From Spisula solida (lineage: Eukaryota; Mollusca; Bivalvia; Venerida; Mactridae), in assembly GCA_947247005.1 (NCBI GenBank), contig OX365953.1, forward strand, positions 27,278,784-27,342,783: a stretch of DNA of 64,000 nucleotides, given 5' to 3'. How positions within the stretch are numbered: position 1 is the stretch's first letter; each line of letters opens with the position of its first letter. The translations under genes and the position numbers were made by a program. The notes below the pieces were generated by a model, which was not told the origin of the DNA, searched no databases, and worked only from the letters and a program-made list of their open reading frames with translations. Of the stretch, positions 16,291 through 26,940 are shown in pieces.

Positions 16291-19200
16291 GTTTAAACAC
16301 TTGTTGTCATTTGGAATTCTTTTATTACGAGGTAGGTTTAAGTCTAAGTTGCGCCATACTGCGATGAAAAGACATGACTTTAACGTCTTCATCGGCTCCA
16401 CACTACCTACTGACTGTGATTCCAAGATATCTGATTTGATAGTAGTATCTTTGCTACTAGTATTCATTTATTGAATTGAAATTTACAAGAAGCACTTGTA
16501 AGTGATTTAATTGACGCATCCAAGCTCGTGGCTACAGTTATTCATGGCCCTTCTGTATTGTACGATAAAAAGACAGGTGGACACATATTTATTGTATTGT
16601 TTTTTATTCCAACATACTTTATTTTAGTCCATGTAACCTTATATAACTGTGGCGTGATAAAATAAATCTTACATCATGGTAGACTTTCGGCTATAATATT
16701 TATCTCCCATTTATAAATGTATACTAGTTTTAAGGGATATAAAATAATAAGTTTTGCTTATTGCACGAAGTCCATGTTTTTTACGTTACCTTTGAGCGTG
16801 AATCAAGCAATCTTTCCACACGTTTACATGGATACAACATATATATCAACCTAACTACATAGTTCTGTTCGGACTGGTTTGTCATTAAGGCCATCACAAA
16901 AGAACCTCAATGTTCACTGTCAGCAAAATGACGCATGTTGGTTCTGGCATAAACAACACTATCTCGCGTTTTATGCAATATGAAATTCGATAGAATACAT
17001 CGCGAAATTTGACTTTAAAAACCCCGTGTTTTTATACGACAAACGGAGCCGATGTGATATTGTGAAAAAAGTGAGAAACAAAAAGTCAATTCTAGCGTTG
17101 TATTTTATCGATTTTCATATAGAATACAGTACAACGTTGTTGAAAATAAAACGCAAGATTGTTGCAAGCGCATTTCGCGTTTATAACTGTTCTACTCCAA
17201 AGGGCGAGGGAATGTTAACGCGATGATCCTTACATGATTCCGTATGCATGTCGTCCCATGACTTTTGGGACATGTTCATACTTCTGCCGCATCTAAAGCA
17301 CAATTGTCCTTATCAGTACATTTGGGAATGTTCCCCGTTCCCGAAAAGGGCCTATTTATGTACGTTTTGTGGGGCTGGTGGCCGCATGTACAGCTCGTCT
17401 CCATAAATTCAAAATAATATTAAAATATGAATAGCGGCGACTGTTGTATGTTGTGATTATACAGTAATGCATGTTTTGCATGTGATATAATATGAGCCGG
17501 AGCTCCATCCTGCAACATTTGTACATTGCGTTATTTTTGTGAATTTTCGTTTTACAGTGGTACTCATTTTGTTTTTCATTAACCCCGCCGATAAAGCGGT
17601 AGTGGAGTTTAAACTTTTGAAATGTCGTTGTCCGTCCGTCAGTCTTTCCGCAGCCATTTCTCTGCAACTAGATGGTAGAAATTCATGAACTTAAATTAAA
17701 TATGAACAACCATAATGTGATACGGTAATATTTACAGAAATAATTTATTGGTTACCCTCGTACATATTTTACTATAGATATATAGGGAAATACCAACCTA
17801 TTGGCGGCCATGTGTTTTTCGACGAATCATGAAAAATATGTCAATGATGTAAGAGATTCACCCAACAGCTATTTCTGTGAAATTATTTTGAAAACCGGCC
17901 GATCGTTGGTTTTGTATGACTTTTTAAATAATTTTTCCAATCGTTATTTATGTATTTCAATTATTTTAGTTAGTTTTAGAAAAGAATAATCATAGGCCCT
18001 GAGCATTGGAGCATTGGAACATTGGTACCAATTCATACGAACTCCAATCAGTACTTTTAGAGAAGAAGGATTTTAAAGATTTTACTAGAAATATATCTGG
18101 GGCAAAACGAGCCCCACCCACTGGCATCAGTCCCACATTGACTGTACATGTGCACATGTAGTTTGCAGTCTACTTCCTCTAATTTAAGCTAGTGTTCGTT
18201 TTTGGGAGGCGTTTAAGCCTCTCATTACTACCATTGCCCATTTATTAATACAAAATTAACCGCCTTTAGGCTGCTATGTGAATTCGCATTCAAATAGTTC
18301 CAGAAACTGTCAACATTCCCAATACTGCTACATATGTTTCTCCAAATTTTTTAACTGATTTAAGCCAATCAGCAACATTTGTTTATTCTAAGATAAAACA
18401 TTATTGTGAAACTGTTCGTTAAATCGATATTTTTGCAAAGAAATCACTACATCGGCCGATACCGAACTTGTTTAATAATACGAAAATGACGTGTTCATCA
18501 AATGTCCCGGTTGTAAAGCTATTTTTAGAAACTTCAGACTACGGTCAAGTGATGGTTTTATCAATGAATCGTTTACGGTCTGCAAAGTACTGTTACACAA
18601 TCATATGGTGTCGCTGTACTAGCTAACCGCTTTCTATAGACTGTCTCACGCTGTGGGGGAAGTGATTACAAGACGTACTGTAGAATCTGATAAATAGGCG
18701 CGTAGTATTATTTTAAAGACACTTTTGATATACGCATTCAATACACGTATTACATATAAATTAATATGCACCTTTTAACAATTATTTAGATACCCAACAT
18801 GCCTATATAGTCACATATGCCTATTTTGACATTCAAGACAAGACCGGCAGTAAGAAAACGAACATTAAACGTGTAAAGTCGGTTTAAGCTTTAGTAGCAG
18901 CAACCAGATCGCCTCCCATGAGTACTCTCAGTGCTTTGATTTAATTAACTCGCTGTTAATGCAATTACTTTTCGTTACTACTTGTTTTATTTGGCTAAAT
19001 TTTGTCTGAATTTAAGCTTAATTGATAAAAAATATGTTGGTGAGTGAAGTCCTTTCCGTCCTTTGCTGTTGTGTGCCGAACACATACATTCTATGTTTAG
19101 CGATCATTTAATACTTTTTATGCAGATGAGGAGAATTTCAAACGCCTGTTTGACAAGAACCATTTGTTTATAATATATGTATACAGTCGCGTCCTAATTG

Positions 19201-19541
19201 AAACGCTGTGTTCTACTACTTTACAAATGTTTTAAAAATAGAATTCGTTATGTTTTGCTTGAACGGTACGTTTATTGACCAATACCTTTAACAGCTTTAC
19301 GTTAGCAGCAGATACGTTACGCCACTATAAAGATGAAGCAATTTGAGATTAATAATGAGGTGTTTTTTTGCTTAAACTTTTTAACATTTTATGACATCAT
19401 GTGTTTGGGATATATAATGTAAAATACCAAGAACTTTACAAGGACATACTGTTTCATAACTATGTATATCACATAGTAGACTTATCTAGTCTAAAATACA
19501 ACGTAACGTATATCGCTGGATTAGAATAAGAAGGTATAATA
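16291..19541. other. Intergenic, no gene recognised
   Basis: No coding sequence is supported. Weak repeat traces are a block near 16860-16960 that resembles part of 14510-14580, and a CCGTCCGTCAGTC-containing repeat near 17370-17690 whose partial ORFs on the minus strand show no motif. The rest is AT-rich and featureless to me. Confidence 0.4.
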
Positions 19542-19563
19542 TGGAAGCCCTGGAGGGCATTTT

Positions 19564-19647
19564 TGACTTAGGTTTTGTGACGTGTGACTTATGACTTGTG
19601 ACTTAGAACTTGTGACTAATGGCTTGTGACTTATGACTTGTGACTTA
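19564..19647. repeat. Left subterminal array of element W
   Basis: Degenerate repeats of TGTGACTTATGACT are the inverse complement of the arrays at 21866-22038 and 22936-23050. Such repeats near both ends suggest transposase-binding sites (inference). Confidence 0.8.
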
Positions 19648-19686
19648 CATTCTACGAATAAATATGCGCGCACTTCCTTGGGCAGC

Positions 19687-20181
19687 ATGGATGGTGAAGG
19701 ATGCTGTCTGGATCGGAATTGCCTGATAATAGTCTATAGTGAGTCAGGTATGTCGGTAATAGTTTTGTTTGATTGAAATCGTCATTGTTGAAGGCATCGA
19801 ACCGTTATTCTGAATTGTTAACACCATTAACTAGAGTACCGTTCATGTAATAGCATAATGTCACATGGTATTATACGTGTACATGTGCAAACATAATTAT
19901 AATGGTTTGCTTCCTTTTTGCTATCATTTGTGCGTCTCATTTGAGACGGACAATTCGGATCATACATGGTGCAATGAATTATATTTTAAGTTTTGTTAAA
20001 TTAATAATAATTATGTGTCCTTCTTCATTTTCCAGGTGAAGAAAATGGAATGTCCGTGCTGTGTGTGTGTGTTCGGTGCGTTTGGTTCCACAAATGGTGT
20101 GGCGGTGCATACCTATTTACCTGCATTGTCTTTAAATCCAGTAAAGCAACCGGCCCAAATGTAAACTTGGCAATTGTGTGA
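19687..20181 (+). CDS. Possible two-exon mini-gene with PHD-like core
   Basis: Exon 1 (19687-19747) starts MDGEGCCLDRN and ends TCAG|GTATGT. Exon 2 (20036-20181) follows TTCATTTTCCAG|. The join is in phase (61 nt, then GT completing a Gly codon) and yields 68 residues ending NVNLAIV. Exon 2 encodes CVCVRCVWFHKWCGG, reminiscent of the C-x2-C..W-x-H-x2-C core of PHD fingers. AATAAA lies at 20511-20516. It sits inside element W, so it may be a relic of that element's gene. Splicing is predicted only; the domain is incomplete and the protein very short. Confidence 0.35.
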
Positions 20182-20510
20182 CACTATGGGCTAGAAAATG
20201 TTGTGTATGTGATTGTGTTATACCATAATGGAGAAGTAGAACGTTTCAAGGTTTTGCAAACAATTTCTAAGTTGTGGATACCAATACATTGTTATTTGTG
20301 GCGCCTATGAACTAAGCTTTTCAAGATAGCTTTACTTTATCCGTATAGGTTTGATTTCATCGTCAAACATCTATAAAAATAATACACTATTATGTCATGT
20401 TTTGAAATACATGTAATGCAACATACTCAAAGTTGTCATTTGCAAATGTGTTTTGTCTACCGTTCATCCTTTGCAACATAATACTGTATTTGTGTTAGCT
20501 TTGTATACTT

Positions 20511-20516
20511 AATAAA
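20511..20516 (+). terminator. AATAAA downstream of the mini-gene
   Basis: The hexamer lies 330 bp after the predicted stop at 20181 and before nested element X. It is consistent with a 3' end for the mini-gene but not proof of one. Confidence 0.35.
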
Positions 20517-20840
20517 ACAATTAAGACCAAAAACACTGTCAATTTCATGATTTAATATCATTCCATGATTTAGGCTTACTGATAACAAACGACGGATAAC
20601 AAACTCTATCATATTTAATTACAACATTTATAATAATAACACTTGTTATGATACATTTTGATGTCTACAATTTTATCAAAGGTATAGTGCGGCCAAGATA
20701 TGATGGCACAATAACATTGTGTAAACGTCACTGGTTGGATTAGTCCATATCAAAACGCGGGTAGTAATTAAATCACGATCACCTAAGCGCTTGTTCAGTG
20801 ATTTTAACTTATTTAATTTAAGAAAGTCCAACGTTGTGTT

Positions 20841-20917
20841 TATTATATAGCCTAGTGGTAACGTTTCTAATCTCAACACAGACGCTCCAGGTTCGAATCC
20901 TATTAGAATCTTTTTTT
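20841..20917 (+). promoter_or_regulatory. tRNA-like Pol III cassette, left side of X
   Basis: A box TAGCCTAGTGGT (20848-20859), B box GGTTCGAATCC (20890-20900, exact consensus) and a T7 run (20911-20917) are in order. The A-to-B gap is 30 nt, usual for tRNA-type promoters. The anticodon and acceptor stems do not pair, so this is tRNA-derived rather than a tRNA gene. Confidence 0.75.
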
Positions 20918-21039
20918 ATGTTTATTTCTTTTTCGCGAATTATTTTTCCGCACACTTTTCACGAAACTGTTTTTGTATGTGTGGGTGTATTACTTACAAC
21001 CAGATAAACTGTGTAAACTGCACACTATTAAATAGAACT

Positions 21040-21341
21040 ATGGCTAAACGTATCGTTTAAACTCAGCAAGAACGATACATTGTGTCTAATGTATTAGACT
21101 TCTGCACTCAAGAGGCATCAAAAGAACTGCCAGTGATTCCGTTGTCCTGTCCGAGGAAACAAACTACTGCGACGACAGGGGTATCAGATATGACGGTTTC
21201 ACGCTTTAGTGTGACGAAATTGCAAAACGTTGTAAATCAAGAAGTAACAAAATCTCACTTGATTCTTTTGAAGATGATGATAATGACAGTGATTATGACG
21301 AGGCGGATGGTGATAGTGATGATGATTTTGGAGATTTCTAA
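21040..21341 (+). pseudogene. Transposase N-terminal fragment (HTH) fused to acidic tail
   Basis: ATG at 21040 opens MAKRIV, then an in-frame TAA, then TQQERYIVSNVLDFCTQEAS and later TTATTGVSDMTVSRF. This resembles the N-terminal helix-turn-helix of invertebrate Tc1-related DDE transposases (I-V-x-N-V... then A-T-G-V-S-x-x-T-V-x-R). After a frame shift the DNA reads SLDSFEDDDNDSDYDEA and further acidic residues to TAA at 21339-21341, the kind of tail that ends such proteins. The whole DDE core is missing, consistent with an internally deleted copy. The family assignment rests on motif memory. Confidence 0.5.
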
Positions 21342-21597
21342 AATGGTTGTGTCACAAACACTGCTGATGAACAATGTTAATTCATATAATTTATATATAC
21401 ATGTTTACGTACAGACTATTTATTTATAATTGAGTGTTCTAGATAAATATAATAAAATATTATATAATAAATATACATAATAGAAAAGGTATACGAATGA
21501 AAACAAATGTAACAACATAATCCACGTGTAACGGGATAAACTAAGAAAAAAAGTTTACTACAACTGAAGAATATAAATTATTACCAAAACAATGCAC

Positions 21598-21678
21598 AAA
21601 AGTGAGACTCGAACCAGTAACCTCAATCCATAATATTATTGTATTCCCAACGCCTTACCAACTGAGCTAACAAGGCAC
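21598..21678 (-). promoter_or_regulatory. tRNA-like Pol III cassette, right side of X
   Basis: On the minus strand: A box TAGCTCAGTTGG (21669-21658, exact consensus), B-box-like GGTTCGAGTCT (21615-21605) and TTTT immediately after (21601-21598). The A-to-B gap is 42 nt. It is unrelated in sequence to the left cassette beyond the promoter boxes. Confidence 0.7.
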
Positions 21679-21865
21679 ATGAAAAATCGTCTCATATATT
21701 TGCTCATATTGCGAAAACGTAATACGAAACAAGCGTTTAGTGACCATGACTGTAAATAAGCACCCCTTTCTGCTGAAAATGAACCCAGCGGCTAATTAGC
21801 ATGTGTAAATGTTATTGTGCCATCATATCTTGGCCGCACTATAGTGTGTATTTCACATTTTACAC

Positions 21866-22038
21866 GTCATAAGTCACAAGTTGCAAGTTTCAAGTCTCAA
21901 GTTATAAGTCACAAGTAACAAGTCACAAGTTACAAGTCACAAGTCACAAGTTACAAGTTACAAGTCACAAGTCACAAATCACAAGTTACAAATCACAAGT
22001 CACAAGTCATAAGTCACAAGCCACAAGTCACAAATCGA
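21866..22038. repeat. Right subterminal array 1 of element W
   Basis: About 16 units of AAGTCACAAGT or AAGTTACAAGT type begin 25 bp after the right end of element X. Confidence 0.85.
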
Positions 22039-22935
22039 AATCTTAATTGGCATGCAGAAATGCACTAGACGTTAAAACCATATTAGTGGGTTACTCTACG
22101 AATAAATGAAGCATTAGACCTACATGTAAAACTTATTAGAGCAACATATACATTAACCTAATTTACTAAAGTGGCTCACCATAACAATACCGACTAACAA
22201 CATGTCATACTGTTTGGAATTAAACACACGGTTTTCCAACATCTCAATATCAATTAGAGTACATGTATATCATCAAAGTTGTACTCTAGCATGGTACAGG
22301 GTCTTAGGGATCCTATATCATAAACATTCCTATTTTGTGCCACTCAGTCCAGATCGGTTTGTATTTCTCTGTCGACTATATCAACCAGAACGTCCATTTG
22401 AGTATATATAAGTTCATAACGAGATATTGATATTTATGCTCAACTTGAGCGGGTTTATTGTAAGTACATTTGTATATGCATTTCTGTCCACCACAATAGT
22501 AGAGTTCTTCACAGCTTTTATGCAATATTCCACAAGAGATATTTTGAGGATTCCATGACAATAAAAGTAGATTTTCATATTATCTCCAGCTGCAAAAACA
22601 AACAACATTTTAATTGCACTGGTCATTCGATTCACCTCGCTTAACCAAAAGATTCGTCACGATAGTGACGCTAAAATTATACAACTATAATCTATCTAAA
22701 AGAAATATATTATAGCAACGTCACCGCTAACATTGTATGCACTAACATATCGATAAAGCTAACTATTATGTAGTAGAATGATAGTAAATATCGTTTTTAT
22801 TTTAATCATGCAACTAAAACTGACTTACCTGTTTTGCTGAATAGAAAATTCCGATTCACGTATCATCCGTTTTTATCCACGTTATTGTTGGACGTAAAGA
22901 AGGATAAAGCATGCGAATATATTTATAGTTTGTTT
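22039..22935. other. Interior of element W between its right arrays
   Basis: Two overlapping minus-strand ORFs (22376-22561, Cys-rich, and 22414-22635) are present near a good acceptor-like TTTGTTTTTGCAG on the minus strand. The acceptor's reading frame does not join the Cys-rich frame cleanly, so neither is called as a gene. Whether this segment belongs to W or is another insertion is unknown. Confidence 0.4.
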
Positions 22936-23050
22936 GGTCACAACTCCTAAGTCACAAGTTATAAGTCACCAGTCATAAGTCACCAGTCATAAGTCACAAG
23001 TCAAAAGTGCCCTCTGGGGCCTCCACAAGTCACAAGTCATAAGTCAAAAG
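22936..23050. repeat. Right subterminal array 2 of element W
   Basis: Units of AAGTCACCAGTCAT and AAGTCACAAGTCA are followed by an internal terminus-like AAAAGTGCCCTCTGGGGCCT and then the true terminus near 23043-23068. Confidence 0.8.
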
Positions 23051-23148
23051 TGCCCTCCAGGGCTTCAATAGTGGTAAGTACTACTTGCGACCAAATCAGA
23101 CTCGTGCATATTTGAAATCTGCATATCAGGGCGCTTCTTATGAGCATA

Positions 23149-24481
23149 CGAGGGTTGTTCAAATTGGAATGCAAGTAAAGCTATATCTTTCTTGTATCAA
23201 TAATCTTTCAAGAATAGTAAGCTGTATATCAAAGAACATTGAATTAGCTTTCAATTGATACCTCACATTTTAAAATCCGTTGAGTGTAGCTGTAACAATA
23301 CGTCATTTAACACTGTCTACTCGTGTATACTAATGCTTAAATTATTGGAAAAATGTCACTTTTTTTGGCCAAATTCGGTCCTATTTAAGAATCGTTGTTT
23401 TTTTACTGCGGGAGCAAATACAATATTTTACATAACATGTTTGGTGAAATGGTGGTATGATATGTCTTTTTCATCAACTACTTGATAGTTTACGCAATTT
23501 AAAAGTGGTGTAATTTTATTTGGAAAGGAACCCCATGAACGCCATCCAAATACCGCAATATACTATAAAAGGGTTTCGAAAATCATATTTGTTTTGGAAA
23601 CTGGTGGAATATTCACCATTAGGCAAGTAGCTCAATGTGTTGGCACATCATTAGGAGCTATTCATACAATTATCAAACATATTAAAACAATTAGGACGAT
23701 AAGTACACTTTGGATACCCCTATCTGCTTAGAGACGCCAGCACACATGCCCTTGCAAACTGTCCACAAAATAGTTGAAACCAGTTTCTAGATAAAAAAAG
23801 TCAACCGTTTGCAAATGTAATGACCATAAACGAGACACGGGTTGATTTTTTCACCACTGCGACTGATCCTTAAACTAATATGGGCCAGCAAACACAGAAC
23901 AAAAGTATGCATTGCAAAACGCACCATGGGCGTCAGCAGAAATGTACACCTTTTTCTACATAAACCAAGTTTCTACCATTAAATTTGATGTATAAAATAG
24001 ACAATGGGTAAATGCCAAGCTTGAAAAAGGAAAATTCCTTCAGAAATTGAAGAAATACTCCGACAATCGCTCTCAAAGCACATGTTTGAAGTATGACATG
24101 CTATTGCAGAGCAATGGGCCTCCACCTGCAGCAGCCATTAACGCGACTTTCTGAGAAGCGTGGAGGTTCTTGAGCTTTTCGACCATCCTGATTTGTCAAG
24201 CAATGTCCCTTGTGATCTTTATTTGTTTCAAACGACTCTTAAATTGCAATGTCGGAAGAAATATCAGATACGTTAAGATCTCGGTTTGGCACGTGTCCAG
24301 TATATGCACAGTGACCCTATGAATGATATTAAAATCGCATTTTAAATATGGAATATCTGAATGAAACTTCGCGTATATACCGGAGATGGATACTGCAATA
24401 GGATCAAAGGCTAGTTTCAATAGAATCTATTAAGGAAAAAAATGTATGGGCTTAGTTGCATTCCAATTTGAACAGCCCTCG
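23149..24481 (+). mobile_element. Decayed mariner element, 1333 bp
   Basis: The TIRs are CGAGGGTTGTTCAAATTGGA at the left and the complement CGAGGGCTGTTCAAATTGGA at the right, flanked by TA at 23147-23148 and 24482-24483. Across stops and frameshifts the plus strand encodes a mariner HTH (GRIFTIRQVAQCVGTSLGAI), a degraded GDETW region near 23815-23870 (INETRVDFFTT), and the D(N)AP-type region (near 24110: MGLHLQQP or SNGPPPAAAINATF depending on frame), then CNVGRN. The catalytic acidic residues are not preserved and the length matches a full mariner. It is an old, inactive copy. Confidence 0.9.
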
Positions 24482-24483
24482 TA

Positions 24484-25578
24484 TTTTCATGAAAATTGGA
24501 AGGGGTCATGTTTAAAAAGCTTGTTTTTCCATAAGTAAAGAGTAGTTTTCAGACATTTTTTTCTTGTTTTCTCAAAATATTGATTTGGTACTAACGACAT
24601 TCTTATTCTAATGTCGGGTAAATATTTGTCTTGTACTGAAACAAGATAAAGCATCAATATTCTTCAGAACCCAGGAAATTTACACAGGCAGTCTAAGAAC
24701 ATATATCAACATAATGAATCATCTGAGTATGCATGAAGGCTCCAAATTTTCATCCCAACTTGTACCATTATCTGTAGAATGAACGAGTAACCTAGTCAAT
24801 TTCTTCTTATTTTATTGGGTATATACATCCATGCATATGGTATGTAATGTTTGTTTGCCCAGATAATGTGCATGTTAAGCAGTTTCACTGCAAATGTTAT
24901 GACAGAGGGGACAATTATGTTATTTTTATAATATTGTATTAAGTAAAGTTGTTTGAACAATATTACTAGTAGATCTGATAGCAAACGTTATATTGGCTAT
25001 CGAGATCGATTCTAATTGTCACAGTGGCAAATTAGTGTGTGTTTGTTTTTAAAATCTTTTTTAGCAGACGTTTATACCAATCTTGAAAATTCGTGTAGTT
25101 TCGTCAAAAATGTGTTATTATTTTTGGAAATTCTGAAAGTGTTTTACATACATGTATATGACCAAAACACACGATTTTAATACAAAAAAATCGATTTAAG
25201 TTCAATGAACGAATACGTTTAAAAAATCATTATTTGTGCCACTTGTTTGAAAAGTAACGTTGCAAAAGGTGTTATGGCCCCTACAATTTAAGGCGAAACA
25301 CCGTTTATATTTCAGCCTCCATTAAACTATGTTTAAATATTTATGGCATCATTATCATTATTATATATATATTATATTATTATTATTATTCACGAAAAGG
25401 ATCATAAATACAGATAATACATCTATGTTAACCTGAATACCAGTCGTCTCTCACGATACAGCAGTCACAAGCACACGGTGCTATCTGCAATAGGTAATCT
25501 AAAACGCATTAGCAGAAAATAACTAATTATTCAGAATGTTAATTGAATGTACATATTGCCAACACTCCTTATGTTATA
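24484..25578. other. Intergenic, no gene recognised
   Basis: AT-rich DNA with a TA/ATT microsatellite near 25355-25392. Nothing coding is supported. Confidence 0.5.
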
Positions 25579-25674
25579 GTTAGAACATATTAAGTAAATT
25601 TTAATGATTAAAAAGGTCGGAGCGAGCGAAGCGAGGCCTTTTTAGTCATTAAAATTTACTTAATATGTTCTAAC
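25579..25674. repeat. Near-perfect 96-bp fold-back with AGCGAGCGAAGCGA loop
   Basis: The left arm GTTAGAACATATTAAGTAAA and onward pairs with a right arm ending TTTACTTAATATGTTCTAAC. The stem is about 38 bp with one or two mismatches, capped by GGAGCGAGCGAAGCGAGG. Weaker pairing extends outward (TGTTATA / TATAACA). The loop core matches the hairpin at 10435-10533 although the stems are unrelated. Confidence 0.9.
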
Positions 25675-26203
25675 TAACTTAGAATATAACATTCTGCATT
25701 CTGATTGGCCGATAGAAATTAGCGCCAACGCATGACGTCAAGTCTGTGAAGAGAAAATGATTAAATTTTCATTTAACCGCGAAAATGCGGCGTTTTCATT
25801 GGCTCATAATGTAGGTTATATTCTAAATAATGGTTTGTAATGGTGGTGATTGCTACATTCCTTTAACGGTAATTTCCTTCATTTTATACAATGTGTATAA
25901 TTTGTGCATCTGATATTAATGATAAAATATCATGGTATTTACTAAATGTTTGATCACAGTAAATAATTTGAAGTCAGCTAGTAATATTGCCACGTTCTCG
26001 TGTGAAATATGTGATTTATCAATAATTACAACATGCACATAAATGCCGCAATAATAATTAGTCTTTCATATCGCCGCGCGATGTTTATTTGATCACCATT
26101 ATCACATCATTCCGCCGTCCTTATGTTGTTTATTTGCTTTTAATACACCTGTTACTATATATAGTAACATTTTTACGTTGACAAAATCTGTAGTATCGCC
26201 CCA
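25675..26203. other. Intergenic between fold-backs
   Basis: No gene is recognised. It contains the palindromic TATATATAGTAACA/TGTTACTATATATA region around 26150-26170. Confidence 0.4.
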
Positions 26204-26249
26204 CCGGGGATATTATCAGCAAAATGTAAAAAACTGATAATATCCCCGG
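26204..26249. repeat. Hairpin with GGGGATATTATCAG arms
   Basis: GGGGATATTATCAG (26206-26219) is the exact complement of CTGATAATATCCCC (26234-26247), with a 14-nt loop. The core CCGGGGATATTATCA recurs in the arms of the larger fold-back at 26646-26756. Confidence 0.85.
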
Positions 26250-26645
26250 GGATATCATCGATCACGTGATCAATAATCGCCCTGCGATCGTGCGCACGCG
26301 TGACGTGACGCTATTTACGCGGAATGTACGTTAAACGTACGGCTCCTATTGTACATACATGCCGAAACGTACGCTTGAAGGCTAGGCCTAATAGATTAGG
26401 GAAAACGGGACTTCCATGCTTCTTTATTTTACTAAAAAGACATATTATTTAACTGATCGTTTTCTTTTAGTTCTAATTTGCCTCGGATTGAGAATTGCAC
26501 CGTGCGATTTCTCGTTGTTTCGAAGGTGCATTAGTATCAACTGACGAATGAAGACGTCTATACTGTTATGTAAGATGTTGACATTGAGTGCTTTCATACA
26601 TTTCCTTCGCTGGAACGTGTATATTAAACAGTTCAATAAATGGGA

Positions 26646-26756
26646 GCGCTGTGGCATTGAATGGTAATATCCCCGGCGCTTGATAATGGCACTCGGGCTA
26701 GCGCCCTCGAGCCATTATCGTCTTGCCGGGGATATTATCACTCAATGCCACAGCGC
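26646..26756. repeat. 111-bp fold-back with paired 50-bp arms
   Basis: The ends GCGCTGTGGCATTGA and TCAATGCCACAGCGC are exact complements. Further in, GTAATATCCCCGG pairs with CCGGGGATATTATC and GATAATGGC pairs with GCCATTATCG. The apex is CTCGGGCTAGCGCCCTCGAG, itself palindromic. A small minus-strand ORF (26445-26657) ends at its edge and has no motif. Confidence 0.9.
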
Positions 26757-26779
26757 GCCCAGTTATTAATCTCTAATTA

Positions 26780-26940
26780 TTTACCCTCGCCACCGGAAAT
26801 CTATATGGGCGAGGCCCCCAGAAGAGTCTAGTCACTTTATTGTTTTGGGGGATAGTGCATGATACAGAAGATGCTCCAGTTCCAGAAGCATCCCTGGTTC
26901 TTTTACGTGCCGATGTAAAGAATCATACACGGGACCACGT
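26780..26940 (-). repeat. SINE fragment (body without tRNA head)
   Basis: It matches the SINE at 49031-49376 over CCTCGCCACCGGA, ATATGGGCGAGGCCCC, GATAGTGCATGATACAGAAG, TGGTTCTTTTACGTGCCGAT and CACGGGACC. It stops before the tRNA-related head, so it is 5'-truncated in minus orientation. The plus-strand ORF at 26840-27088 is an artefact of this repeat. Confidence 0.85.

Larger units (their letters stand above)
20685..21841 (+). mobile_element. TIR element X with two inward tRNA-like cassettes
   Basis: The termini are perfect 33-bp inverted repeats starting TAGTGCGGCCAAGATATGAT. They are flanked by TA on both sides, as in Tc1/mariner-type insertion, and the element is nested in W. Inside the left end is a plus-strand Pol III-like cassette (20841-20917) and inside the right end a minus-strand one (21598-21678), so they converge. 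Between them is a decayed transposase-like ORF (21040-21341) with an N-terminal helix-turn-helix and an acidic tail but no catalytic core. A 372-bp relative with the same TIRs lies at 63629-64000. It is non-autonomous. Confidence 0.85.
19542..23068. mobile_element. TIR element with subterminal repeat arrays (element W)
   Basis: The left end TGGAAGCCCTGGAGGGCATT, followed by TTTGACTTA, is mirrored at the right end, whose complement reads TTGAAGCCCTGGAGGGCACT then TTTGACTTA. Just inside both ends lie arrays of 10-11-bp units (TGACTTATGACTTGTGACTT and complement). The right terminus is partly duplicated (GAGGCCCCAGAGGGCAC about 45 bp further in). Element X (20685-21841) is nested inside. A spliced mini-gene (19687-20181) lies near the left end. 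No transposase core is visible, the target duplication is unclear and the superfamily is unassigned. Confidence 0.65.

Noticed and set aside
20841..20917. Functional tRNA gene (also at 21598-21678, 40496-40569, 40868-40965 and 63792-63863)
   Set aside because: Promoter boxes are present but anticodon and acceptor stems do not pair, so these are tRNA-derived modules.
20685..21841. CACTA (EnSpm) superfamily, from CACTA at the right end
   Set aside because: In CACTA elements the 5' end reads CACTA and the 3' end TAGTG; here the order is reversed and the target duplication is TA.
22376..22635. Cysteine-rich minus-strand gene in element W
   Set aside because: The good acceptor upstream leads into a different frame with a stop before the Cys-rich stretch.
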